Assembly (NCBI GenBank): GCA_016787785.1
Contig: JAEUTO010000010.1
Location: 248,001 to 312,000 of the forward strand
Direction of reading: 5' to 3'
DNA length: 64,000 nucleotides
From: Bacteroidia bacterium
Lineage (GTDB): Bacteria; Bacteroidota; Bacteroidia; B-17B0; Aurantibacillaceae
Position numbers and translations under genes: made by a program. Below the pieces are notes generated by a model. The model saw nothing but the letters and a program-made list of their open reading frames with translations, made no database searches and had not been told where the DNA came from. Position 1 is the first letter of the stretch; each line of letters opens with the position of its first letter. Positions 6,597 to 14,960 of the stretch are shown here, piece by piece.

Positions 6597-8924
6597 ATGA
6601 AGATAGGGTTAAAACTGGCAATTACTTTTTTTTTAATTGCTTTTTTGTCAATGTCGGTTATTGGCATAATTAGCTATCTAAGAGCCAAACATTCTCTCGA
6701 AAAACAATCGTTCGACAGGCTTACTGCTTTTAGGGAGTTAAAATCAGGTCAGATCGAGGATTATTTTCAATTAATAAATGATCAAATTGTTACGTTGGCC
6801 GAAAATCCAACGGTTATTAGCGCTATGAAGGAATTTGAGAGTGGTTTTAATAAAGTAGCAAACGAAATAAACTTATCCGATAGAGAATTCAATGCGATTA
6901 AAGAGCGCGGCGATGAGTATCTTAAAAAAGAATTTCTTCCAAGATTAAATAAGAATCTACAGGTAAAAGCAACATTAAATGACGAGGTTACCTATGATAA
7001 GAATAGTGTTATTTTAACTGATCTCTATTATGTAAATAATCCCAATCCTATTGGCGAAAAGCATATTCTTATGAGTGCCCATGATCAGAGCTCTTACACA
7101 AAGGCTCATGAAAAATACCACAAGATCCTAAAGGATTTTGCGGAAAAGTTTGGTTATTACGATATTTTTTTAATTGATCCTGCAACAGGAAATATCGTTT
7201 ACACGGTTTATAAAGAAGTTGATTTTGCCACATCTTTAATTGATGGCCCGTATAAGAATACTAACCTTGCTAACGCGTTTAATGCAGTTGCGAAAAGCGA
7301 GAATGAACATTTTGTTAATCAGGTTGATTTTATGCCCTATCATCCTTCTTATAATGCGCCGTCTGCATTTATCGCTTGTCCTATTTATGACAATGGAGAA
7401 AAGATAGGTGTGCTCGCTTTTCAAATGCCAATTGATAAGATCAATGATATAATGACCAATAAACAAAATTGGAATAACGTTGGCCTTGGAAACACAGGAG
7501 AGACCTACATCGTTGGTGAAGATTACAAAATAAGGAACCAATCACGCTTTTTAATAGAAGACAGTGTGGATTATTTTAAAATGTTAAGTGATATTGGTGA
7601 GGATAAAAAAGTAATAGCCCAAATTAAAAATTATCATAGTTCTATTGGTTTGCAAACAGTAAAAACAACTGGCACGGAGGAAGCACTTAAAGGCGTAAAT
7701 GATACAAAAATCTTTCCGGATTATAGAGGGGTTTCGGTTCTGTCGGCTTATAAACCTCTAAGCATACCGGATATGCATTGGGTATTAATGAGCGAGATAG
7801 ATGAAGAAGAAGCTTTTGAACAGGTAACAGCTTTGCGCAATAATATAGTCGTTGGATTTATCTGTTTATTATTGGTAGTATTTGCTGTTTCTTATGTTGT
7901 TTCAAAACAAATAACCAAACCGCTTAATGAATTAACTTTTGAAGCGCTTGAATTGGCAAACGGAAATCTTGAAGTAGAGGTAAAGACAGCTGGTAAAGAT
8001 GAGATTGGGATGCTTGCCAGTAGTTTCAAAAAAATGCAGGCTTCTATCAATAAATTGATTCTCGACCTTAAGGATATCAACCATAGTTTGGAAGATAAAG
8101 TTAAAGAACGAACCGAAGAGGTAATGAAACAAAAAGACCTTATTGAAGAAAAACAAAAAGAGATTGTTGATTCTATTCATTACGCCCGCAGGATACAAAC
8201 CACCATTTTACCTGGTAACGAATATCTTGGGAAAAACTTACCTGATTTTTTTGTGTTATTTAAACCACAATCTATTGTATCAGGTGATTTTTATTGGGCC
8301 ACGCGCGTTGTAAAAAAAGTGGATGATAAAGTGGTAGGCGAACGGTTTTACCTGGCTGTTTGCGATAGCACAGGCCATGGTGTGCCGGGCGCATTTATGA
8401 GCATATTAAATATTTCGTTCTTAAATGAGGCCATTAATGAAAAACAAATAGAGGCACCGAACGAAATTTTAGACTATGTAAGAAAACGCCTGATAAAAAA
8501 CCTATCGCACGAGGGCGGGCAGGATGGAATGGATGGAACGGTGATTTGTTTTGATAAGATGAAGAATACTATTACGTATGCTTCTGCACATAATGCGCCA
8601 ATTATGGTGAGGGATAAAAGTATTATTGAGCTAAAAGCCGATAAAATGCCAATTGGCAAGGGTATTAAAACAGAGCCTTTTACTCTACACGAAATAGATC
8701 ATAAAAAAGGAGACACGATCTATTTCTATACAGATGGATTTGCCGATCAGTTTGGCGGGCCAAAAGGTAAAAAATTTAAATACAAAACCCTTAATGCTTT
8801 ATTGCTTGAGAACAGTGAATTGCCGCTAAATGAGCAGGCAGAAATGTTATTAAATGCTTTTACAGACTGGAAAGGGCAATTAGAGCAAATAGATGATGTG
8901 TGTGTGTTTGCTGTAAGATTATAA
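6597..8924 (+). CDS. Membrane sensor with Cache, HAMP and SpoIIE-type PP2C phosphatase domains
   Basis: A 775-aa signalling phosphatase. TM1 is at residues 8-28. A periplasmic sensor covers about 30-410 and includes GNTGETYIVGEDYKIR, a dCache-type motif. TM2 is at about 418-438 and HAMP at about 438-490. A coiled linker (EEKQKEIVDSIHYARRIQ) lies at about 517-535. The PP2C/SpoIIE domain (about 550-775) shows SGDFYWA, DSTGHGVPGAFMS, GMDGT and FYTDGFADQ, which hold the metal-binding Asp residues. It likely dephosphorylates an anti-sigma-factor antagonist or similar phosphoserine target in response to a periplasmic ligand. No anti-sigma antagonist gene is adjacent. Confidence 0.92.
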   Translation: MKIGLKLAITFFLIAFLSMSVIGIISYLRAKHSLEKQSFDRLTAFRELKSGQIEDYFQLINDQIVTLAENPTVISAMKEFESGFNKVANEINLSDREFNAIKERGDEYLKKEFLPRLNKNLQVKATLNDEVTYDKNSVILTDLYYVNNPNPIGEKHILMSAHDQSSYTKAHEKYHKILKDFAEKFGYYDIFLIDPATGNIVYTVYKEVDFATSLIDGPYKNTNLANAFNAVAKSENEHFVNQVDFMPYHPSYNAPSAFIACPIYDNGEKIGVLAFQMPIDKINDIMTNKQNWNNVGLGNTGETYIVGEDYKIRNQSRFLIEDSVDYFKMLSDIGEDKKVIAQIKNYHSSIGLQTVKTTGTEEALKGVNDTKIFPDYRGVSVLSAYKPLSIPDMHWVLMSEIDEEEAFEQVTALRNNIVVGFICLLLVVFAVSYVVSKQITKPLNELTFEALELANGNLEVEVKTAGKDEIGMLASSFKKMQASINKLILDLKDINHSLEDKVKERTEEVMKQKDLIEEKQKEIVDSIHYARRIQTTILPGNEYLGKNLPDFFVLFKPQSIVSGDFYWATRVVKKVDDKVVGERFYLAVCDSTGHGVPGAFMSILNISFLNEAINEKQIEAPNEILDYVRKRLIKNLSHEGGQDGMDGTVICFDKMKNTITYASAHNAPIMVRDKSIIELKADKMPIGKGIKTEPFTLHEIDHKKGDTIYFYTDGFADQFGGPKGKKFKYKTLNALLLENSELPLNEQAEMLLNAFTDWKGQLEQIDDVCVFAVRL

Positions 8925-9019
8925 ACAAAACTTCCACTTCGTAATTGCTGTTACAAAATCCCCGCTTTTATGCAGATAACTTATTTATCAATAATCTTGT
9001 AAATAAAAAACTAAAGTAG

Positions 9020-9220
9020 ATGAATAACTTTGATGGCTATACCGGAAATTCTTTTGTAATTTTTGAACTATGTCTAAAAACCGAAAAAACAAAATTAAAA
9101 TTTACACCTGCAAGCATCGAGAGTTTTGCCTTGAGCAAAAATCCAGATCTTGCTGCGAAAAATTTTCCGGACGCTTGTTATCATAGTATTGGTATCGCTT
9201 TGAGGGAAATTGTAAAATAG
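9020..9220 (+). CDS. Small hypothetical protein (66 aa)
   Basis: A short ORF ending 5 bases before the MATE gene on the same strand, so possibly the first gene of a two-gene unit. Composition is ordinary (LKFTPASIESFALSKNPDL), with no signal peptide or known motif. It could be real, but length and lack of recognisable homology leave it uncertain. Confidence 0.35.
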   Translation: MNNFDGYTGNSFVIFELCLKTEKTKLKFTPASIESFALSKNPDLAAKNFPDACYHSIGIALREIVK

Positions 9221-9225
9221 ATTTT

Positions 9226-10623
9226 ATGACCACACTGGATCAAAATAAAAAAGGAAACAAATATTTCAACGCCATTAAGCTCTCGCTAAACGGACAAGAA
9301 CAGGATTATACTCAGGGAAGTATTCGCAAAGCTGTATTCTTACTTGCAATACCAATGATATTAGAGTTGAGTTTAGAAAGTGTTTTTGCAGTAGTGGATA
9401 TGTTCTTTGTTGGTAAACTCGGTCAAAATGCCATAGCTACTGTAGGATTAACAGAATCGGTTATTACAATTGTGTATTCCATTGCTATTGGTTTAAGTAC
9501 TGGTGCAACCGCAATTGTTGCCAGAAGGATCGGCGAAAAAGATCCCGAAGCTGCAGCTCATGCTGGCGCGCAATCGCTGATCATTTGTTTAATAGCCACG
9601 TTAATCGTAAGTGTTTTTGGGGCCATCTTTGCGGGAGATATCTTAAGCATAATGGGTGCAAGCAAAGAAGTAGTGAGGGATGGAACTACATTTGCGCGAA
9701 TAATGCTTGGCGGCAGCATGGCTATTATGTTGTTGTTTTTAATAAATGGAATTTTTCGTGGGGCGGGTAATGCTGCTATGGCAATGAAAAGTTTATGGAT
9801 AGCCAGTATTATTAACATTATTTTGTGCCCCGTGTTTATACACTTTTTTGGATTGAAAGGTGCAGCCATTGCTACGGTTATAGGCAGAAGCACGGGTGTT
9901 TTGTATCAATGCTATCATTTATTTAAAGGAAGCGGAATTTTAAAGATCCATGCGTCGAGCTTTAAGATCGACCCTGCAATAATCAAATCAGTTATCGCTG
10001 TTGCCTGGCCTGCAACTTTTCAATTTATTATTGCTAGTGGCAGTTGGATAGTATTGGCACGTATAGTTGCCGAAACAGGCGGCACTACCGCTTCTGCAGG
10101 ATATCAGATCGCTATGCGAAATGTTGTGTTCTTTATTCTTCCCGCCTGGGGCTTAAGTAACGCAGCTGCAACACTTGTTGGACAAAATCTTGGAGCAAAC
10201 GAAATAAGCAGAGCTGAAAAAAGTGTGATGCTTACCACAAAATACAACGCCGTTTTTATGGCATTTGTAGCGGTTTTATTTATACTAATACCTAGACCTA
10301 TCATTTACATTTTCACTCAGGAAGAGGCCATTATTGCTTATGGCGTAGAAGCCTTAAGAATCATAGGCGCAGGTTTCATGTTTTACGGTATTGGTATGGT
10401 AATGACACAGGCGTTAAATGGCGCAGGTGATACAAAGGCGCCAACCATAATATATTTTATTTGTTTCTGGTTATTCCAGGTGCCGCTTGCATATTTTTTA
10501 TCAAAAACCCTTGATATGAAAGCTACAGGTGCTTTCATCGCTATACCTGTGGCAGAATCGATGATCGCTTTGGTTGCGTGGTTTTATTTCAAAAAAGGTA
10601 AATGGAAAGAAGTGAAGGTCTGA
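9226..10623 (+). CDS. MATE family multidrug/cation efflux transporter
   Basis: A 465-aa polytopic antiporter of the MOP/MATE superfamily (DinF/NorM type), with about 12 membrane helices in two matching halves. Recognisable stretches are AIPMILELSLESVFAVVDMFFVG, split here as AIPMILELSLE and VVDMFFVGKLGQNA in helix 1, and NGIFRGAGNAAMAMK. In the second half GWGxxxAAATLVGQNLGA appears as GLSNAAATLVGQNLGA, and TQALNGAGDTKAPT mirrors the first-half motif. It exports organic cations or drugs in exchange for H+ or Na+; the substrate cannot be told. The ATG at 9226 follows the small ORF closely. Confidence 0.95.
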   Translation: MTTLDQNKKGNKYFNAIKLSLNGQEQDYTQGSIRKAVFLLAIPMILELSLESVFAVVDMFFVGKLGQNAIATVGLTESVITIVYSIAIGLSTGATAIVARRIGEKDPEAAAHAGAQSLIICLIATLIVSVFGAIFAGDILSIMGASKEVVRDGTTFARIMLGGSMAIMLLFLINGIFRGAGNAAMAMKSLWIASIINIILCPVFIHFFGLKGAAIATVIGRSTGVLYQCYHLFKGSGILKIHASSFKIDPAIIKSVIAVAWPATFQFIIASGSWIVLARIVAETGGTTASAGYQIAMRNVVFFILPAWGLSNAAATLVGQNLGANEISRAEKSVMLTTKYNAVFMAFVAVLFILIPRPIIYIFTQEEAIIAYGVEALRIIGAGFMFYGIGMVMTQALNGAGDTKAPTIIYFICFWLFQVPLAYFLSKTLDMKATGAFIAIPVAESMIALVAWFYFKKGKWKEVKV

Positions 10624-10685
10624 CATTTCTAACTCAAACGTATTCTGTAATTGTACATTAAATTATTTTTGCTTATAATTACTTA

Positions 10686-12020
10686 ATGATATTGCGCTGT
10701 TATAAAATATTTTTTCTAATAGTATTCTACTTTATTTCAAGTGTAATTTATGGCCAAAGTTTATCCAAAGTAGATAGTATGGTTAACCTGCTTCGTCAGG
10801 CAAATGATACAAATTATATCAAACTATGTATTAAGATCTCAGGAGAATATAGTAACCTAAAGAAACTAAATTTAGGCTTTAATTATGCCGACTCTGCTTT
10901 GATAAGAGCAAAAACGATAAAAATACCTACTATGGAGGCAAAGGCATATAGCCACATGGGAGGTTTGTATAATTATATAAACGACGCCAATAAAGCAATT
11001 GATAATTTTGATGCAGCGCTTGCTATTTATAAAAAAACGGGTTTTATATGGGGCGAAGTAAGTGTTTATATCAATAAAGGTAATGCCTATTATTTTTGCA
11101 ACGAAACAAATAAAGCTGAAAAGCTTTACAGAAAGGCCTTAGCACTTTATAAAACTATGACGCCGGATAAAGCCACAGAAGCTGATATTTATAATAATCT
11201 AGGCAGTGCTTGTAGTTCTCAAGGCAAGCATGATGAGGCGCTTCCATGGTTCTTTAAGGCGCTTGAGCTCTGTAAAGAAAATAAAGACTCTATAAGTATG
11301 GCGTATGCCTACAATAATATCGGAAGCACTTATAGTGCGCAACAAATGTATAAGGAAGGGTTACCATATTTGCAAAAAGCACTGGAGCTAAAACTAAAAC
11401 ATGGCGATAACTCAGAAAAAGCAGATGGCTTTGTGAATGTTTCTACTATTTATTATTCCACTGAAGATTATAAAACATCGGTTTCTTATCTTGATAAAGC
11501 TCTAAAATACATTGACACTGCGGTATACAATAACGATCTAAAAAAACTGTATGAAAGCTACGCGGATAATTATGAGAAATTGAATAATCCAAAAGAAGCC
11601 AACAAGTATTATAAATTACTAAGACATATGAACGCCACCTTATTTGATAAGGAAATGGCCGAAAAGATAGAACAAAAGGAACTTATGATCGATTTTTCTA
11701 CCGCGCATTTAAAAGACAGTATAATGCAGGCTAGCCGAATAGAGAAACAAAAAGTTGAAATAAATCGTAGCAATACTTTTCGTACATTCTTAATAGTTAT
11801 TGTAGTATGCATTGTTATTTTTTTACTTATTCTTTACAAGCGTTATAGAGTTAGTCAGGCACAAAAAGAAGAAATATATAAGCAAAAACTATTGGTAGAA
11901 GAAAAACAAACAGAGATAATGGATAGTATAAAATATGCCCGTAGAATACAAAATTCTCTAATGCCAACTGAAAAGTACATAAGCAGGATCTTTAATAACG
12001 TTAAAGATAACAAAGACTAA
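10686..12020 (+). CDS. TPR sensor-like membrane protein ending in a phosphatase linker, no PP2C domain
   Basis: A 444-aa protein with a signal peptide or N-terminal anchor (residues 1-24). About six tetratricopeptide repeats cover residues 55-300 (YNNLGSACSSQGKHDEALPWF, shown in part), with one TM helix at about 360-378. A coiled-coil linker then reads VEEKQTEIMDSIKYARRIQ and the protein stops after LMPTEKYISRIF. In Bacteroidota the same TPR-TM-linker arrangement usually leads into a SpoIIE phosphatase; here it ends where that domain would begin. No continuation is seen in any frame in the next 150 bases. It may be an adaptor or receptor. Confidence 0.85.
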   Translation: MILRCYKIFFLIVFYFISSVIYGQSLSKVDSMVNLLRQANDTNYIKLCIKISGEYSNLKKLNLGFNYADSALIRAKTIKIPTMEAKAYSHMGGLYNYINDANKAIDNFDAALAIYKKTGFIWGEVSVYINKGNAYYFCNETNKAEKLYRKALALYKTMTPDKATEADIYNNLGSACSSQGKHDEALPWFFKALELCKENKDSISMAYAYNNIGSTYSAQQMYKEGLPYLQKALELKLKHGDNSEKADGFVNVSTIYYSTEDYKTSVSYLDKALKYIDTAVYNNDLKKLYESYADNYEKLNNPKEANKYYKLLRHMNATLFDKEMAEKIEQKELMIDFSTAHLKDSIMQASRIEKQKVEINRSNTFRTFLIVIVVCIVIFLLILYKRYRVSQAQKEEIYKQKLLVEEKQTEIMDSIKYARRIQNSLMPTEKYISRIFNNVKDNKD

Positions 12021-12130
12021 AGTCCCGTTTCGGGTAGAAATTTTCTCATTCCTTATCATAAACTGTGTAATAAAATGCCACAAACGGGAGCTAAAGAGCC
12101 GTTAACGTATACTTTACATTTTTTTAATTT

Positions 12131-12148
12131 TTAGGTATTGGTTTTGCT
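12131..12148 (+). promoter_or_regulatory. Possible sigma-54 -24/-12 element
   Basis: TTAGGTATTGGTTTTGCT has GG and GC exactly ten bases apart and an intact TTGC -12 block, but the -24 block is AGGTAT instead of TGGCAC. It lies 26 bases before the receiver gene at 12174. It is a weak candidate on its own, considered because an NtrC-type activator is encoded nearby. Confidence 0.3.
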
Positions 12149-12173
12149 GTTTAAAAAAGACTAACTTGAACGT

Positions 12174-12590
12174 ATGAAAAAGGATATTTATTGTTTTCTT
12201 ATTGACGATGATGACGATGATAGGAAAATTTTTGGCATCGCCCTCCAAAAAATAGATAAAGACATAGAATTTGGTTATGCTTCTAATGGTATTGATGCCA
12301 TAGAAGATTTGAGGTGTGCTAAACGAGTTCCTGATTATATTTTTTTGGATCTTAATATGCCTAAAATGACAGGCGTTGAATGTTTAATTGAATTAAAAAA
12401 AATTTCAAATATAGTAGATGTACCCATCATCATCTATTCCACTACCATTAACGAAAGTATAATATATGATACCCTCCGTGATGGCGCTTTTGATCATATT
12501 GAAAAGCCTCATAAAATAGAAACTCTTGTCCTGTATTTAAAAAGGGTTTTGCAGATCAAAAATCACGAAATAGATATAAAGGTTGATTAG
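12174..12590 (+). CDS. Stand-alone response regulator receiver protein
   Basis: A 138-aa single-domain CheY-like receiver. The acidic pocket is in FLIDDDDDDRK. The phosphoacceptor Asp is in YIFLDLNMPKMTGVE (about residue 61). The switch Thr/Ser is in IIYSTT and the conserved Lys in HIEKPHK. There is no output domain, so it acts by protein interaction or as a phosphorelay intermediate. It lies between a TPR/linker protein and a TerB/DnaJ protein and has no kinase in its own transcript; the large hybrid kinase at 14961 is the nearest candidate. Confidence 0.9.
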   Translation: MKKDIYCFLIDDDDDDRKIFGIALQKIDKDIEFGYASNGIDAIEDLRCAKRVPDYIFLDLNMPKMTGVECLIELKKISNIVDVPIIIYSTTINESIIYDTLRDGAFDHIEKPHKIETLVLYLKRVLQIKNHEIDIKVD

Positions 12591-12616
12591 TAGATTTTAG
12601 AATAATCTTATATTTG
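12583..12616 (+). promoter_or_regulatory. Bacteroidota-type promoter for the TerB/DnaJ gene
   Basis: TTG at 12583-12585 and TATATTTG at 12609-12616 are separated by 23 bases, at the long end of the accepted spacing. The -7 box is 26 bases before the TTG start at 12643. Confidence 0.5.
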
Positions 12617-12642
12617 TAGTCAATCATTTAAAAAGTAAGAAT

Positions 12643-13398
12643 TTGTTTAAGTTCATAGGTGCCGCGATAGGATTTTTCTTTCTCGGCAGAAATTTTTTTG
12701 GTGCCATTCTTGGCTTTGTTATTGGGTCTGTAATAGATAATTTTATAACTGTTAAGGCGAGTGCAGGTAAGGGGCAAAATATTTTTGATTATTATCGCGA
12801 GCAAGCCTCTCAGCCTCATGAGGATTTTGCGACGATGCTAATGGCGCTTTCTGCCGCAGTAATGAAAGCAGATGGAAAGACCTTAAAAGTTGAGTTAGAT
12901 TACATAAAAAGTTTTTTCTCTCAACAATTTGGACCGCAATTTACCGGTCCGCATTTACAAACCTTAAAACAATTTTTAGATGCGCCGAGTATCCCTTTAG
13001 ATCAGATATGCAGAGATATTAACCAACGTACCAATGTAGAAGTGCGTATACAGTTAATACATTATTTATTTGGTATTGCTAAAGCGGATGGACATGTTGC
13101 CGATACAGAAGTTAAAGTAATAAGACATATTTCTCAATTATTACAAATAGCCGGTACTGATTTTGAAAGCGTGAAGAATATGTTTTACCGCGATGTGAAT
13201 TCGGATTATCATGTTTTAGGCATTGAACCAACCGCGAGTGAAGAAGAAATTAAAAAGGCCTACCGTCAAATGGTTGTGCGTTATCATCCCGATAAGGTAA
13301 TTCACATGGGCGAAGAATATCAAAAGGGCGCAAAAGAAAAGTTCCAAAAGATCCAGGAAGCTTACGAGAATATCAAAAAGAGCAGAGGAATCGCATAG
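12643..13398 (+). CDS. TerB-like / DnaJ domain protein (DjlA-like)
   Basis: A 251-aa co-chaperone-like protein. A Gly/Phe-rich hydrophobic N-terminus (about residues 1-28) may anchor it to the membrane. A TerB-type helical domain covers about 60-175 (AVMKADGKTLKVEL, GIAKADGHVADTEV). A C-terminal J domain covers about 188-251 with the essential HPD in VRYHPDKV. This is the DjlA/TerB-DnaJ arrangement; it should stimulate DnaK. No ATG is available in frame near the start, so the TTG at 12643, placed just after a good -7 box, is used. Confidence 0.88.
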   Translation: MFKFIGAAIGFFFLGRNFFGAILGFVIGSVIDNFITVKASAGKGQNIFDYYREQASQPHEDFATMLMALSAAVMKADGKTLKVELDYIKSFFSQQFGPQFTGPHLQTLKQFLDAPSIPLDQICRDINQRTNVEVRIQLIHYLFGIAKADGHVADTEVKVIRHISQLLQIAGTDFESVKNMFYRDVNSDYHVLGIEPTASEEEIKKAYRQMVVRYHPDKVIHMGEEYQKGAKEKFQKIQEAYENIKKSRGIA

Positions 13399-13547
13399 AC
13401 CCTCAAAACCCTTGTAAACAGGACAATCATTTCTTTTTTTTACCATTTACAGCGCTAAACATATTTAGGCGTGAGTTACATATGTAAGAAATTATCATTT
13501 TTTGCACGTTTTTTCCTTTCCAGGCCATCTACCTTTATTCCCATTAT

Positions 13548-13560
13548 TGGAATAATTCCA
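13548..13560. promoter_or_regulatory. Dyad TGGAAT-A-ATTCCA upstream of the NtrC-type gene
   Basis: A 6-bp perfect inverted repeat with a 1-base spacer lies 31 bases before the ATG at 13592. It may be an operator. A related dyad (TTTCCAG-TTT-CTGGAAA) lies downstream of the same operon at 18276. Confidence 0.3.
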
Positions 13561-13591
13561 TAAAGTAGAAAAAAAATTAAACAGCAAAAAC

Positions 13592-14944
13592 ATGAGCGCG
13601 TTAAAAATATTTATCGTAGAAGATGATGCCTGGTTTGGCGAATTGCTTAAACATCATTTGTCATTGAATCCTGATTATCAATTGTATTTATATAAAACGG
13701 CAAAAGACTGTTTAGGTAATTTGCATTTACGACCAGATATTATTTGCGTAGATTTTGGTTTACCTGATATGAATGGCGATCTGCTTTTGGAAAGGATCAG
13801 AGAATATTCAAAAAGTATTCCTGTAATTGTTATAAGCGGTCAGGAAGATATCTCTGTAGCAGTTAATTTTCTTAAGGCTGGCGCCAGAGATTATATTATC
13901 AAAGATGAGAATACAAAAGATATGCTTTGGAATTCTATTCTAAAGATCTCTGAGAATATTGAATTAAAAAAAGAAGTTGAAGAGTTAAAAGAAAAATTGG
14001 AACAAAAATTTAGTTTCGAGAAAACAATTGTTGGACAAAGTGAGGCGCTTAAAAAAACATTTGTACTTATTGAAAAAGCAATTAGATCCAATATCAATGT
14101 ATCTGTTACGGGCGAGACCGGCACCGGTAAAGAGGTTATTGCAAAGGCCATTCATTACAACGGTGATAGAAGGAAAAAACCGTTTGTGGCCGTTAATATG
14201 GCTGCAATTCCAACAGAGTTAATTGAAAGCGAATTATTTGGTTACGAAAAAGGTGCCTTTACAGGGGCACAAAATAAAAGGATCGGGAAATTTGAAGAAG
14301 CCAATGGTGGTACCATTTTTTTAGACGAGATCGCCGAACTTGATCTTAATTTGCAAAGTAAAATTTTACGTGTATTGCAAGAAAGAGAAATTGTGCGGGT
14401 AGGTGGTAACGAACGGGTTAAAATTGACGCAAGAATAATTACAGCAACACACAAAAATTTATTGGCAGAAGTAAAAAAAGGGAAATTTAGGGAGGATCTT
14501 TTTTACAGGATAATTGGTTTGCCAATTGAGCTACCGCCATTGCGGAATAGGGGAAATGATGTTTTGATCCTTGCAAAACACTTTGCGGATGAATTTAGCA
14601 AGGAAAATAAAGTAAAAGCATTAAGTATTTCTGGCCCCGCAAAAGATAAACTATTAAAATACAATTATCCTGGAAATGTTCGTGAGTTAAAATCCATGAT
14701 AGACCTTGCCTGTGTCATGAGCGATGGTAAAGAAATAACAGAAAACGACATCAATTTTAATGATCTTAAAGGCGATGAATTATTTACTACGGAAGAAAAA
14801 AGCCTGAAAGAGTATAACAACGAAATTATCCGCTTTTTTCTTAAAAAATATGGTCATGATGTTTTGGAAGTGGCAAAAAGACTGGATATCGGCAAATCAA
14901 CTATTTACAATCTTCTTCAAAAAAGAGAGATATCAATTGATTAA
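13592..14944 (+). CDS. NtrC-family sigma-54-dependent response regulator
   Basis: A 450-aa three-domain activator. The receiver is at 1-120, with phosphoacceptor Asp in IICVDFGLPDMNG and Lys in YIIKDEN. The AAA+ domain is at about 145-380, with Walker A GETGTGKE, the sigma-54-contacting GAFTGA loop in YEKGAFTGAQ and Walker B FLDEIAEL. The Fis-type helix-turn-helix is at about 405-450 (VAKRLDIGKSTIYNLL). It activates sigma-54 promoters after phosphorylation. The hybrid kinase gene starts 16 bases downstream and is the likely partner. A near-perfect sigma-54 promoter lies at 19317. Confidence 0.96.
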   Translation: MSALKIFIVEDDAWFGELLKHHLSLNPDYQLYLYKTAKDCLGNLHLRPDIICVDFGLPDMNGDLLLERIREYSKSIPVIVISGQEDISVAVNFLKAGARDYIIKDENTKDMLWNSILKISENIELKKEVEELKEKLEQKFSFEKTIVGQSEALKKTFVLIEKAIRSNINVSVTGETGTGKEVIAKAIHYNGDRRKKPFVAVNMAAIPTELIESELFGYEKGAFTGAQNKRIGKFEEANGGTIFLDEIAELDLNLQSKILRVLQEREIVRVGGNERVKIDARIITATHKNLLAEVKKGKFREDLFYRIIGLPIELPPLRNRGNDVLILAKHFADEFSKENKVKALSISGPAKDKLLKYNYPGNVRELKSMIDLACVMSDGKEITENDINFNDLKGDELFTTEEKSLKEYNNEIIRFFLKKYGHDVLEVAKRLDIGKSTIYNLLQKREISID

Positions 14945-14960
14945 TATAAAATTTTAAACA

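Noticed and set aside
9558-9893. Long minus-strand ORF inside the MATE gene
   Set aside because: It has low-complexity hydrophobic content and lies wholly within a clear transporter gene; a reading-frame shadow.
12021-12173. CCCGTTT ... AAACGGG inverted repeat after the TPR protein, possible terminator
   Set aside because: The loop is about 55 bases and no T-run follows; it was not counted as a terminator.
12021-12173. Frameshifted PP2C domain after the TPR/linker protein
   Set aside because: None of the frames encodes SGDFYW, GHG or TDG motifs here or after 43122, so a simple frameshift does not explain the missing domain.
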